A stretch of 64,000 nt of DNA. Origin: Penumbrarchaeum sp964445525 (GTDB lineage: Archaea > Thermoplasmatota > Penumbrarchaeia > Penumbrarchaeales > Penumbrarchaeaceae). The stretch is from NCBI GenBank assembly GCA_964445525.1, contig CAYULA010000006.1, forward strand, positions 30,594-94,593. The letters are read 5' to 3'. The notes beneath the pieces are model-generated. The model was not told where the DNA came from. It saw nothing but the letters and a program-made list of their open reading frames with translations, and did not search any database. This document shows positions 18,401-25,888 of the stretch, piece by piece (position 1 is the first letter of the stretch; every line of letters starts with the position of its first letter). The position numbers were made by a program, and so were the translations under genes.

Positions 18401-20082
18401 GTATAATGGGAAATATCAAATGATGTGGTTATGGATGCGGGAGGAGGATTCCAGGATAGATTCACAAAGAAATCACCTGCATGTGCTTTTAAACCCTGTA
18501 CGGGAGGGGGGAGAATAACATCAGCAAAAACAATATTGGATAAAGTACTCTCTCCAATCTCGCTGAAAACTGCCCCCACGGCATAGAAATATGTCTCCGG
18601 TCTGAGGTCGGTAATGGAATCGTTGAACCAGGTCCTGTTACCAATAATCCTGTACAGAAATAGATTGTTAACACTTGTTCCCCTGTAAATGGTGTAGTTC
18701 TCGAAGTTATAATTAGAGAAGAATTTATCACGAGGAGCTTCCCATGTTAAATTCATATGCAAAGTGGAAGAATCCATAGTTAAATTGACCGGAGAGAAAT
18801 CGTCAAGAATCAAGTTCTTCATGTCATATATTTCAATAAATGCATCGGTACCATTTGGTATTACTACACTTAAATATTCCGATCCGTTTGAAATCAATGG
18901 ATCGTAGGCATCCCCTTTCCTTAAAAGAATTTCATCCTCCTCATCCAGCCATGTTGATCCTTTATCCTTGCTGTATATCATCCTTATTTCATCATTGGAT
19001 CCCTCGTATACGAGGCAAAGGGTTTTTCCACCATCTCTTTTTCCCAACGATAGAGAGTGCTTGGATGTTGTATAATTGGATTCGCCTTTATTCTTTAAAA
19101 TGGCTTTTTCAGAAGACCATGTAGAACCCTTGTCGGTTGATGTAACGATCTCCACATTATCATAATCAAAGAACCCTGAAATTAGACAGAGGGTTCCGTC
19201 AATTTCAATGACTTCGTGTTCGTAATAATCATTGCGGGTATTCATCACAACCTTTGAGCTTGTCCATGACAAACCTTGATTACTTGATGTCCTGACATAT
19301 ACATACCCTGTAGAATAACCCACCCTGTATAATCTGCAATAAGTGAAGACCAAATGGGTTCCGGTTGGAGTTTCCATTGCTTCAATGCTATTGAAATAGG
19401 ATTCTCCAGGAGAACACATATAGGTTCCACTTGACCACGAATTACCATCATATCGATAGAAGAGAGATCTCCATTGACTTCCCTGAACCGAAGCCAAATA
19501 GATGTAATCATCATCATGGGCGAGGTTCCAGTTATCAGCTTGAAAGTTGCGAATGGTATATGTTGTTGCCGTTCGGAGATCCTTCCATGTATTCACATCG
19601 GCTTTCTTCATGTACAATTTTCTGTAAGTATGATCCGTATAATGGCCATGTATGAATGCATAGATATCGCCCTTCCATACCAAAAGGTCGTGCCACAGAC
19701 TGTTTGTATGAAATGATGAGGACCAGATATCCACTTTCCGTGTCCAATTGTCTCCGTTATCACTTGAAGTTATCATACTGACAGTAATCACGCTGTTGTT
19801 GAACCAAGAATAAATGAAGAAAATGGTACCGTTATGTTCGATTACCGTATGGTGACCGCACCCACGCACTTGAGTCAGGGTATCCACACTTGAGATATTT
19901 TCTATCAGATCGATCTGAGTATTGTGGACCGGATCGGACTTTCCCATTGTTGTGGATGATGATTCATCAGTTTCAATCGAGGATTCCACAGATCCGGCAA
20001 AGGGCATGAAAAATAGTATTAGCAAAACGGAAAAGGTTATGAATTTCTTGTCTTCTGTGTTAATGTACCTATGCGTATCCAT
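15418..20082 (-). CDS. Giant Asp-box/FN3 surface protein, copy A
   Basis: A 1554-residue paralogue of the following gene with the same order: signal peptide (FITFSVLLILFFMPFAGS), N-terminal Asp-box propeller (SSDNGDNW, STDKGSTW, SKDKGSTW), ten FN3 domains, one membrane helix and a Pro-rich cytoplasmic tail. Only the last few tail residues differ from copy B, ending in a Lys/Asn-rich segment instead of PAPAPQSDP. I chose ATG 20082 (MDTHRYINTEDKK) because it lies 4 nt after the upstream stop and directly precedes the signal peptide; the ORF extends in frame to 20148 inside the upstream gene, with no family support. It overlaps copy B by 4 nt. Confidence 0.85.
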   Translation of the reverse strand: MDTHRYINTEDKKFITFSVLLILFFMPFAGSVESSIETDESSSTTMGKSDPVHNTQIDLIENISSVDTLTQVRGCGHHTVIEHNGTIFFIYSWFNNSVITVSMITSSDNGDNWTRKVDIWSSSFHTNSLWHDLLVWKGDIYAFIHGHYTDHTYRKLYMKKADVNTWKDLRTATTYTIRNFQADNWNLAHDDDYIYLASVQGSQWRSLFYRYDGNSWSSGTYMCSPGESYFNSIEAMETPTGTHLVFTYCRLYRVGYSTGYVYVRTSSNQGLSWTSSKVVMNTRNDYYEHEVIEIDGTLCLISGFFDYDNVEIVTSTDKGSTWSSEKAILKNKGESNYTTSKHSLSLGKRDGGKTLCLVYEGSNDEIRMIYSKDKGSTWLDEEDEILLRKGDAYDPLISNGSEYLSVVIPNGTDAFIEIYDMKNLILDDFSPVNLTMDSSTLHMNLTWEAPRDKFFSNYNFENYTIYRGTSVNNLFLYRIIGNRTWFNDSITDLRPETYFYAVGAVFSEIGESTLSNIVFADVILPPPVQGLKAHAGDFFVNLSWNPPPASITTSFDISHYTLYRGGYHDSMHPLFMIPFGTNWFNDTTVSSYPESYLYKLTYTLSGFGETGYSETVSASPNTLPGVPNGVEASDLDSGVHLEWEAPFSNGGYDIEKYTIYRGHSWKDLNYLADHTSFSDLKYHDRGLVQGETYFYTISCTNRLGDSLPSEQVMIEFRSVPSSPEEFTAVEGDGEILLKWSVPTLSWDLNITEYTLYRAAGDGEKILHFEFEADVHSFRDPVPNGRKYSYWISANNKFGEGPQAGPVMAMASGVPGTVGDISVSTSNQRIDLGWEPVQDNGGSPIIGFRIYRSVNSEEIMETAKIGSGLLEYIDAGLENGLTYFYRISAYNFNGEGPVSDPVSAAPGRKPFRVTDISGSANLFSSMISWKSPKTGGEEIGSYMIYRGKSLHSLENIAQVDANLDPLVFIDRELDYGPTYYYSISSVNDRGESDLSPVVPVKPFGIPSTPEIYHVDRKMDSVRLLWNAPEDNGGSPVIGYHLSYREKGDPEWTTIETMSQSSRVGYLTPGNIYEFRISAFNEMDDGKKSRSISIKVGDVPGFVEEFRVTPLDSQVRLEWNTPFDGGFSILKYNVYMAEDGSIPAVFSSAGPEVNSFTVDNLDNGKEYSIWISAQNDIGEGPMSERRNAKPVSSPGPVDEIWITEAYKGTVMIHWRDATINGGLEIGGYRIYRGTSDNEMEMVGEVPSGKMFFEDSALEDGSSYLYRISAINDVGEGPKGNSVEVVPLGPPSMVNDLKIEASTDIVDIEWLPPDDDHGSDVMGYYIYKGTSPVNLEMWKRTDSGTLSVSDEDVESGTYYYRVVPFNSVGSGDASDVDVEVPSRTGTAVIIGVGAFLIPLIIIFLALILPALIKRNKKKKEGREAREAKERKEMPPPQPRMPPGPQPMQRPGLGAPSQPTRSELPSGQYPSVQAPTRQLPPMQAAPAPPTESEAYIRPELRGPAPRDKDSFLRQNGMRPSDQIGVQSVTLQENKSYGGVNKSSITRNEDTIKNQEEKV
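15597..16125 (-). repeat. 529-bp direct repeat, copy 2
   Basis: Partner of 10948-11476 at an offset of 4649 bases. It encodes the same last FN3, membrane helix and tail region in the copy A protein. Such identity inside otherwise diverged paralogues points to recent gene conversion or unequal exchange. Confidence 0.93.
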
Positions 20083-20086
20083 TATA

Positions 20087-23000
20087 TCAGTTCCCCTTTG
20101 GGCTCTGGTCCTGATCAACGGGATTGTTACCTTGAGTATTGGTGTCATATCCGTGTTGCCGGGATGGTACCTGAGAAGAGGGTTGCTCGCTTTGGGGTCC
20201 TGATGCCATTGGTTGCTGAGTCATATCATGCTGTGCAGGAGGGAGCTCCCTCTTTATTTCCTGTGTTCCTGGGAGTTTGCCCGGTTCGCCAGGTGTCGGG
20301 CCGGAAACAGGACCTCTCGAGGGCGGCTCAGGGGACTCCTTTCCTTCGGCAGCTCCTCCTTCTTCCTCTTTTTCTTCTTCTTTCTTCCTCTTTCCGACTA
20401 TGAGATATGCAAGAAGGAGACCTATCAGCAGACCTATGAGAAGAGGAACCACACCTGCGATCGTATAAAGAAGCCAGGTTCTCATAACACTCCCCCCTCC
20501 CGAAGCTTCCTCGACCACTTCCAGGGAGAAAACAGTCGAATTGGAGACTCCCTCGCTGTCGGTCACCGTTACCGTGATCTCATGTAAGCCTATGCTGGGT
20601 GATAATGTGACCTCCTCGCCGCTTCCGAGTTCCCCGTCAAGAGAGGATGTCCAGCTGAACTGCAGAGAATCTCCCCATGGAATATCCTCATCCTGGGAGG
20701 ATGCAATCGCATTTATCGATTCGCCCTCCACAATAATATGCTGGTCGGGTTCCAGGATGATACCTGGCGAGGTGGGCCCTCTGTTTACATTCAGCACAGT
20801 GAGGTTGAATGAATCTTCCAGGGTAACGGTACCATCAGAAATCGAGAATCTGATTGAGTGAGTTCCAACCATTGAATTGTCAGGAGTGAAATGGAAGCTG
20901 CCGTTGGGAAAAGAGAATCTGTTTACCCCCTCTTCCATTCCCGGAACCTCAGTGAGAAATGTCACTTCCACATCCTCTCCATCCCGATCATCCACTGCAC
21001 CTATGTCCACCAACAGGGTCTCACCCTCAAGGACTGAGAGGTCCTTTGGTTTCTTCCATTCAGGATCATCATTTACCGGCTCAATAGAAACAGTAAGGTT
21101 GGCAGTAGCATTCAACTCCCCATCCGTTGCCTTTACCCATAACCAGAAATCCCCGTTCACATCCTCTTGTAGGTTCAAAAAGATCTTTCCTTCGGACAAT
21201 TCCGGAGATATCTCCGGGGAACCGCTTAGCTCAAAGGATAGCGGATCCTCATCCGCATCCATGAACCAGTCAACGGGATCGAAGCTTGCTCCTGCCTCAT
21301 CTTCTTCAACGGACAATGGTGCAGAAGGGGCAATATGTACAGGAGCCGTATTACCTACCTCGAACACGGCTCTGAACGGCTCACTCTCCTCGATACCGTC
21401 CCAGGTGGATACATGAACCTCCCAGTTTTCACCTTTCTCAAGGACAATATCCTCAATTGACGTATCGGGGGTGGTCAGATTATCCAAATAAACCGCTAGT
21501 TCTCCCTCAAGGTAAGCATAGACATTGTATTTGAGCATCTCCTCGGATGTTTCGATATCTTCTCCGGGAAGCACCATGGACATTGATATTATATCACCGG
21601 TCAGAGGAGATTCGGGAAAAACAGAGACCAACGGAGGGAGCGGAACATTGTTCTTGATGAGAAGGGGAGTTTCTATCTGCACCGGATCACCCACCTCTCC
21701 GGTACTGTCAGCGGCAATCGCCCTGAAGGAATAATTTCCCACCAGCGATGAAATATGAGTGGAGATCCTGACCTCCCAGTCCTCTCCGTTCCAGAAGGGA
21801 TCGGATATTCCTTCCCTGGTCCATGATTGTGAACCTGGAAGCATCAATTCCACATCAAGGTCAAGATGGTCAGGAGGCTCTTCCATGTCCGATGCTGAGA
21901 TATGAAGCAGGGTTTCCTGGGTCCTCAATATCTCAATTTCCTCCAGGACCATTTCATCAATTACAGGAGGTGTTGAATAACCAAGTTTGAGCTTTGTCAA
22001 TCTTGGGGAAAGAGTTCCGGTTCGATGTATCTTCACCTTGACGTAGAACTCATCGACAGTACCGGAAAGATCGTTGAGGGTTCTCCTCTCCCAGTTGATC
22101 GGAACCAGACCCTCCTCCGATTCCAGGACGTCTGAAAGATCGGATGAATAACCCGGGATCAGGCTCAAATTGGAATAATGAACCGAGAAAGTACAGTAAT
22201 CCTCTATCGAAAGGAATTTTCCTTCCGCCCAGATATGGTGGGGCATTCTATCTTCGATCTGGAATGGTCCGAATATGCCGTACCCGTCCGTGGAACCACC
22301 AGCAAGCTCCATTCCCAGGGAGGTTACCCTCACGTCCCTCATTGCAAAAAGATCCAAATCATCCAGTATTTCGATTGTATGAGGGTACGATATCGTGTAG
22401 TTGAAAAGAATGGAGAAAAGGACAGGATACTCCTCCGAAGACGAGCTGAAGTATAATTCGAATATAACTGACTCGGGCGGATCGGCATCGTTCAAACCGG
22501 TAAGATCGACGATATGCTGGCAGTGGTTTCCCCCAAGCGATCCGTTAGGGGATGAGTGAACCGAAACCATCCCGCTGGCGGGATAAATCCTGTCTCCCGC
22601 ACTTGAGAGGACCTTGAATTCAAATGAACCTTCACTTTGAACGCCTCCAAGCGAGAGGCCCATTTGATCCCAGGATGACAGTGCGGGAACCGTTACTACA
22701 TTGGTTGTCATTGTCCCTTCATCCGCTCTCTCGAAAAATCCCACCTGTATCTGGGTTCCGTTCATGAAAAGGGAAATATCCAGATCATCGCTGACCGATG
22801 GGCTGTGAACCTGTCCCGCTCCGATGTTCTCGAGGGAGTAGGTCCTTCCGCGGTCCATGGATCTTGCCCTGGTTATTATTCCATTCCCGTTTTCGAAATG
22901 CACAATCACGTCATCCCCGCTGGAGGAGATAACGAATTCTCCTTCGACAGGATCAAGGCCATTGGTGGAAATTGTCGATATCTTGTTTACCGCCGATGCG

Positions 23001-24025
23001 GAGGTTCCGTCTGTCGTGAATACCCCGAGGTCGTTTCCGGCTGCAAAATTTACCGCACCATGTAGCATACCGTCGGAAGAACATGCAACAAGCTGATCCA
23101 TAACAAAATCTGAAGAGGCGACAGTACTGGGGGAGGACCAACTGGTACCTCTGTCATTGGAGACTATCTGGCGAACTGAGGTGGGATTTGCCGTATCGAA
23201 AAAAAGAACGTTTATATCGTATCCTGTACTTGATTCGGTCCTCACGACGGAAAAAATGCTCATGGATCTGGGAAGGAACCTTTCCTGGCTCCAGGTTCCG
23301 TTGGAATAGATAAAATAGCTAGGGCTTGACAACCCCGATCGTTTTGCAAACAGGAGCATCCTTTCGGTCACCCCCATCATTTTGGTCTGGTCCACATCAC
23401 CCGTGATGGAAATTGGTTCGAAATCAACCGTGGAGATGTTCCAGCAATTGAGGAGGGGTGTTACCCTTACCATCACATCTGCCGGCAATTGACCGCTTTG
23501 GTCGATAATTGAGTAGAAAACCTTTTCCTCATGAACAAGGATCTCCAAACTTCCTTCTGTTACACCATTGAATCTATCAACTTCAATGTGATCCCAGGAA
23601 ACTCCCTTGTCGGTGGATATCGCAAGCATGTATGCCAACGACTGCTGAGGGGTTGTCTCTTCCTTGATGTATCCTACAAGATAGGTTCCGTCACTTTCGG
23701 CACAGGTCCTTGCAGAGAGAACATTTCTGGTCGATATTGCACTTGAATCGAATCTGGAAACTTCCTTGTATTTGAACGGATCAAGCTCCAGATAGGATTC
23801 CTCGCCGAGCCTCAGATCGGAATATTCTTCGATCCAATCTCCCTTTCCGACCTCATAAAGCCTGCTGGATCTGGGCAGGTCCTCAACAGATCTAGAAGGA
23901 ATGGAAGATCTTCTGTCATTGTCATCCTCATAAATTGTCTTCTCGCAAAGAACGATCGGACTTATTAAAATGAAAACCGTAACACATATGCAATACATCA
24001 TTCTCCTGTGCCCTGACCTGAACAT
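20087..24025 (-). CDS. Giant Asp-box/Ig-like surface protein with cytoplasmic tail
   Basis: A 1312-residue anchored surface protein, first of three giant genes in a row. A signal peptide (MYCICVTVFILISPIVLC) precedes a ~400-residue propeller-like region with Asp-boxes STDKGVSW, SNDRGTSW and SMDRGRTY. The middle holds beta-sandwich domains, including two cadherin-like modules (AVDDRDGEDVEVTF; SFNLTVLNVNRGPTSP) and a PKD-like module. One membrane helix (LLYTIAGVVPLLIGLLIGLLL) leads to a KRKKEEEKEEEGG stop-transfer stretch and a Pro/Gln-rich tail. GGGGGA lies about 6 nt before the ATG. The next gene begins 4 nt after its stop, so the giant genes are coupled. Enzymatic activity is not indicated. 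Confidence 0.83.
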   Translation of the reverse strand: MFRSGHRRMMYCICVTVFILISPIVLCEKTIYEDDNDRRSSIPSRSVEDLPRSSRLYEVGKGDWIEEYSDLRLGEESYLELDPFKYKEVSRFDSSAISTRNVLSARTCAESDGTYLVGYIKEETTPQQSLAYMLAISTDKGVSWDHIEVDRFNGVTEGSLEILVHEEKVFYSIIDQSGQLPADVMVRVTPLLNCWNISTVDFEPISITGDVDQTKMMGVTERMLLFAKRSGLSSPSYFIYSNGTWSQERFLPRSMSIFSVVRTESSTGYDINVLFFDTANPTSVRQIVSNDRGTSWSSPSTVASSDFVMDQLVACSSDGMLHGAVNFAAGNDLGVFTTDGTSASAVNKISTISTNGLDPVEGEFVISSSGDDVIVHFENGNGIITRARSMDRGRTYSLENIGAGQVHSPSVSDDLDISLFMNGTQIQVGFFERADEGTMTTNVVTVPALSSWDQMGLSLGGVQSEGSFEFKVLSSAGDRIYPASGMVSVHSSPNGSLGGNHCQHIVDLTGLNDADPPESVIFELYFSSSSEEYPVLFSILFNYTISYPHTIEILDDLDLFAMRDVRVTSLGMELAGGSTDGYGIFGPFQIEDRMPHHIWAEGKFLSIEDYCTFSVHYSNLSLIPGYSSDLSDVLESEEGLVPINWERRTLNDLSGTVDEFYVKVKIHRTGTLSPRLTKLKLGYSTPPVIDEMVLEEIEILRTQETLLHISASDMEEPPDHLDLDVELMLPGSQSWTREGISDPFWNGEDWEVRISTHISSLVGNYSFRAIAADSTGEVGDPVQIETPLLIKNNVPLPPLVSVFPESPLTGDIISMSMVLPGEDIETSEEMLKYNVYAYLEGELAVYLDNLTTPDTSIEDIVLEKGENWEVHVSTWDGIEESEPFRAVFEVGNTAPVHIAPSAPLSVEEDEAGASFDPVDWFMDADEDPLSFELSGSPEISPELSEGKIFLNLQEDVNGDFWLWVKATDGELNATANLTVSIEPVNDDPEWKKPKDLSVLEGETLLVDIGAVDDRDGEDVEVTFLTEVPGMEEGVNRFSFPNGSFHFTPDNSMVGTHSIRFSISDGTVTLEDSFNLTVLNVNRGPTSPGIILEPDQHIIVEGESINAIASSQDEDIPWGDSLQFSWTSSLDGELGSGEEVTLSPSIGLHEITVTVTDSEGVSNSTVFSLEVVEEASGGGSVMRTWLLYTIAGVVPLLIGLLIGLLLAYLIVGKRKKEEEKEEEGGAAEGKESPEPPSRGPVSGPTPGEPGKLPGTQEIKRELPPAQHDMTQQPMASGPQSEQPSSQVPSRQHGYDTNTQGNNPVDQDQSPKGN

Positions 24026-24066
24026 GGACTTCCCCCTTCCACGTTGGGTGTGGATGTGAATTTAAC

Positions 24067-24077
24067 TATTAATAAGA
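24067..24077 (-). promoter_or_regulatory. Possible TATA box of the giant surface-protein operon
   Basis: On the minus strand this reads CTTATTAATAG-like, about 45 bp upstream of the 24025 start and next to the palindrome at 24080-24097. It would place initiation near 24045. Confidence 0.4.
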
Positions 24078-24079
24078 TT

Positions 24080-24097
24080 GTTGGTACATGTACCAAC
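24080..24097. promoter_or_regulatory. 18-bp perfect palindrome, candidate operator
   Basis: GTTGGTACATGTACCAAC is its own reverse complement over all 18 bases. It lies in the 104-base gap between the taw1 stop and the first giant surface-protein gene, just upstream of the possible TATA box where a dimeric regulator could affect TFB/TBP binding. Confidence 0.5.
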
Positions 24098-24129
24098 CTG
24101 AAACCTCCTCCTGGACTCAGTAATGGAAT

Positions 24130-25077
24130 TCAATCAAGTGATAGCGGGACCTTGCCATTGGAAAGGAGCACTACTCTAGAAGGAGGATTGCTTCCGGCTA
24201 TCCCGTAGCCGGTCAGTTCTTCCATCTTTTCGGCAAATCTCATTATCTCCTCGAAGGAGGGCATATTTTCCATTGTCATCCTCTCCCTCGAATATCCTAC
24301 GAATACGTATCCCTTGGGTTCAATGAAATCAGGCTCCGCTTTACTGTCCAGGGACGCATATTCCTCTTCGAAACCCAGGTTCCATCCTTTGACGAGAGTA
24401 TGCCTGGCAACCGTTCTTGTTTCCAGTGAGGGAAGCAGTTTCAGGGTTTCCATCAGTCTTTCCCATCCATCTTTTATTTTAGGCCTGCAGAGAGAATTGT
24501 ATATCTCCCTGTTCGGCGCATCGATGGAGATGTAGAGCTGGGTCGGTAGAGGATGAAGATCACGTAGAACTTCGGGAAAAGTTCCATTGGTAACCAAAAA
24601 TGTGGAAAATCCCCTTTTTTTGTATTCCTCTATCAATTCTCCCAGGTAGGGATACATTGTTGGTTCACCCGTTAATGATATCGCCACCTGATTGGGATCT
24701 CTTGCTTCATTCCAGACCTCGGGATCGCACCTATCATCTCCCTTGAAGCCGGAAACCAGCCTCCTCTGGGCCACTATGGTTCCATCCACTATTTCCTTCG
24801 GATTGTCCCATTTCTCCACAATGTCATCAGAACCCTGATATCTCCAGCAGTAGAGACAGGAATGATTGCACATATTGGCCACCGGCGTCATCTGTATGCA
24901 CCTGTGACTCTTTATTCCGAAAAACGACTGCTTGTAGCAAACCCGGCCTCTCATTATGGATTCCTTGAGCCAGTGGCAGGTCTTTACCGCAGAATGATTG
25001 CCCACCACGGCATATCCTTGCTTTTCGAACATTGCTTTGAGAGACGGGTCCATAGATAGGCTAGAAGTACAACCCAT
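24130..25077 (-). CDS. taw1: tRNA 4-demethylwyosine synthase (Taw1/TYW1)
   Basis: Radical SAM enzyme that condenses pyruvate carbons onto N1-methylguanosine-37 of tRNA-Phe to make the tricyclic wyosine core. The radical SAM cysteines are C70, C74 and C77 (CNHSCLYC). C34, C47 and C60 have the x12 spacing of the second iron-sulfur cluster of archaeal Taw1. LTGEPTMYPYL and the C-terminal VGYSRERMTMENMPSFEE also match the family. The 315-residue length is normal. No Shine-Dalgarno site precedes ATG 25077, so translation may be leaderless; ATG 25053 is an alternative. Confidence 0.94.
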   Translation of the reverse strand: MGCTSSLSMDPSLKAMFEKQGYAVVGNHSAVKTCHWLKESIMRGRVCYKQSFFGIKSHRCIQMTPVANMCNHSCLYCWRYQGSDDIVEKWDNPKEIVDGTIVAQRRLVSGFKGDDRCDPEVWNEARDPNQVAISLTGEPTMYPYLGELIEEYKKRGFSTFLVTNGTFPEVLRDLHPLPTQLYISIDAPNREIYNSLCRPKIKDGWERLMETLKLLPSLETRTVARHTLVKGWNLGFEEEYASLDSKAEPDFIEPKGYVFVGYSRERMTMENMPSFEEIMRFAEKMEELTGYGIAGSNPPSRVVLLSNGKVPLSLD

Positions 25078-25122
25078 ATTAAGGATTCATCCATGGATCC
25101 ATATCCGTGATGAATGGAGAGA

Positions 25123-25130
25123 TTTATATA
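25123..25130 (+). promoter_or_regulatory. TATA box for the LEA/PKD protein gene
   Basis: TTTATATA centred 26 bp before ATG 25152. This distance puts transcription initiation at or next to the start codon, so the mRNA is probably leaderless, and rules against the in-frame ATG at 25107. Confidence 0.6.
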
Positions 25131-25151
25131 CAACAGAGTGAAATAATTCAT

Positions 25152-25886
25152 ATGATGAAGAAAAAGACAATCCTGATCCTGTCCATTTCAGTGGTTATTC
25201 TTCTTTTATTGATCGTTTTGGGGATCGCAATATTCCATATCACCGAATTCAGGAAACCCGAGACCTCCGTGAAAGGATTTGAGGTAGTTGGAATAGATGA
25301 AGACCTGAAAGGTTTCACCGTGGAACTCGTACTCGAGATATACAATCCAAATCCACTATCCCTCGAAATAATCAGCGTGAAAGGATTTGTTATGATAGAC
25401 GATACAGAACTGGGGGATATCTATAACCGAACCGGTCTTGATATCGCCGGCAAGGCATCCGATCAGATGGAGATAACATTCCACATCGATGATGTGGACT
25501 CGACAATCCTATCCGGAAATGAGCTCATCTTAGAGGGAAGAACCATAGCAAGATATATGGGCAAAGAGGGCGACTCGAAATTTTCAGAAAGCATCAATCT
25601 GGACATACCGGTAAATGGCGAGAACCTGCCTCCGGTCCCATTGATACTGGGACCTCATAATGCAAGGCCCCTCGTAGAGGTTACCTTCGACGGGAGCACT
25701 TCTTTTGACAGGGACGGTGAGATAGTATCTTTTTCATGGGATCTCGGTGATGGATCCACAGCCGAGGGACCACAGGTCACACACAGGTACACCACAGGAG
25801 GGGTATATTCCGTTATTCTGAAAGTTATCGATGATGACGGGGAAGAGAATTCTGTCTCTCATCAGATAATTGTATCTGCAATTTAG
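25152..25886 (+). CDS. Membrane-anchored LEA14-like and PKD domain protein
   Basis: A 244-residue protein with one N-terminal transmembrane anchor (ILILSISVVILLLLIVLGIAIF). Next comes a ~120-residue domain with ELVLEIYNPNPLSLEIISVKG, the hallmark of LEA14/water-stress type domains (VxNPNxxxL), then a C-terminal PKD domain (SFDRDGEIVSFSWDLGDG, later HRYTTGGVYSVILKVIDDDG). The beta domains would face outside. The role is unknown: LEA14-type domains often sit on archaeal envelope proteins. Start at ATG 25152 chosen from the TATA distance; ATG 25155 is equally possible. It converges with the fhs gene, their stops 2 nt apart. Confidence 0.8.
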   Translation: MMKKKTILILSISVVILLLLIVLGIAIFHITEFRKPETSVKGFEVVGIDEDLKGFTVELVLEIYNPNPLSLEIISVKGFVMIDDTELGDIYNRTGLDIAGKASDQMEITFHIDDVDSTILSGNELILEGRTIARYMGKEGDSKFSESINLDIPVNGENLPPVPLILGPHNARPLVEVTFDGSTSFDRDGEIVSFSWDLGDGSTAEGPQVTHRYTTGGVYSVILKVIDDDGEENSVSHQIIVSAI

Positions 25887-25888
25887 AT

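Noticed and set aside
20083..20148. Longer N terminus for the copy A FN3 protein
   Set aside because: The extension lies inside the 3' end of the upstream gene and delays the signal peptide.
10739..24025. Sialidase activity for the Asp-box proteins
   Set aside because: Asp-boxes are structural; the catalytic Arg triad and Tyr/Glu pair of sialidases could not be recognised.
25107..25151. First in-frame ATG of the LEA/PKD protein
   Set aside because: It lies upstream of the best TATA box, so it would not be in the transcript.
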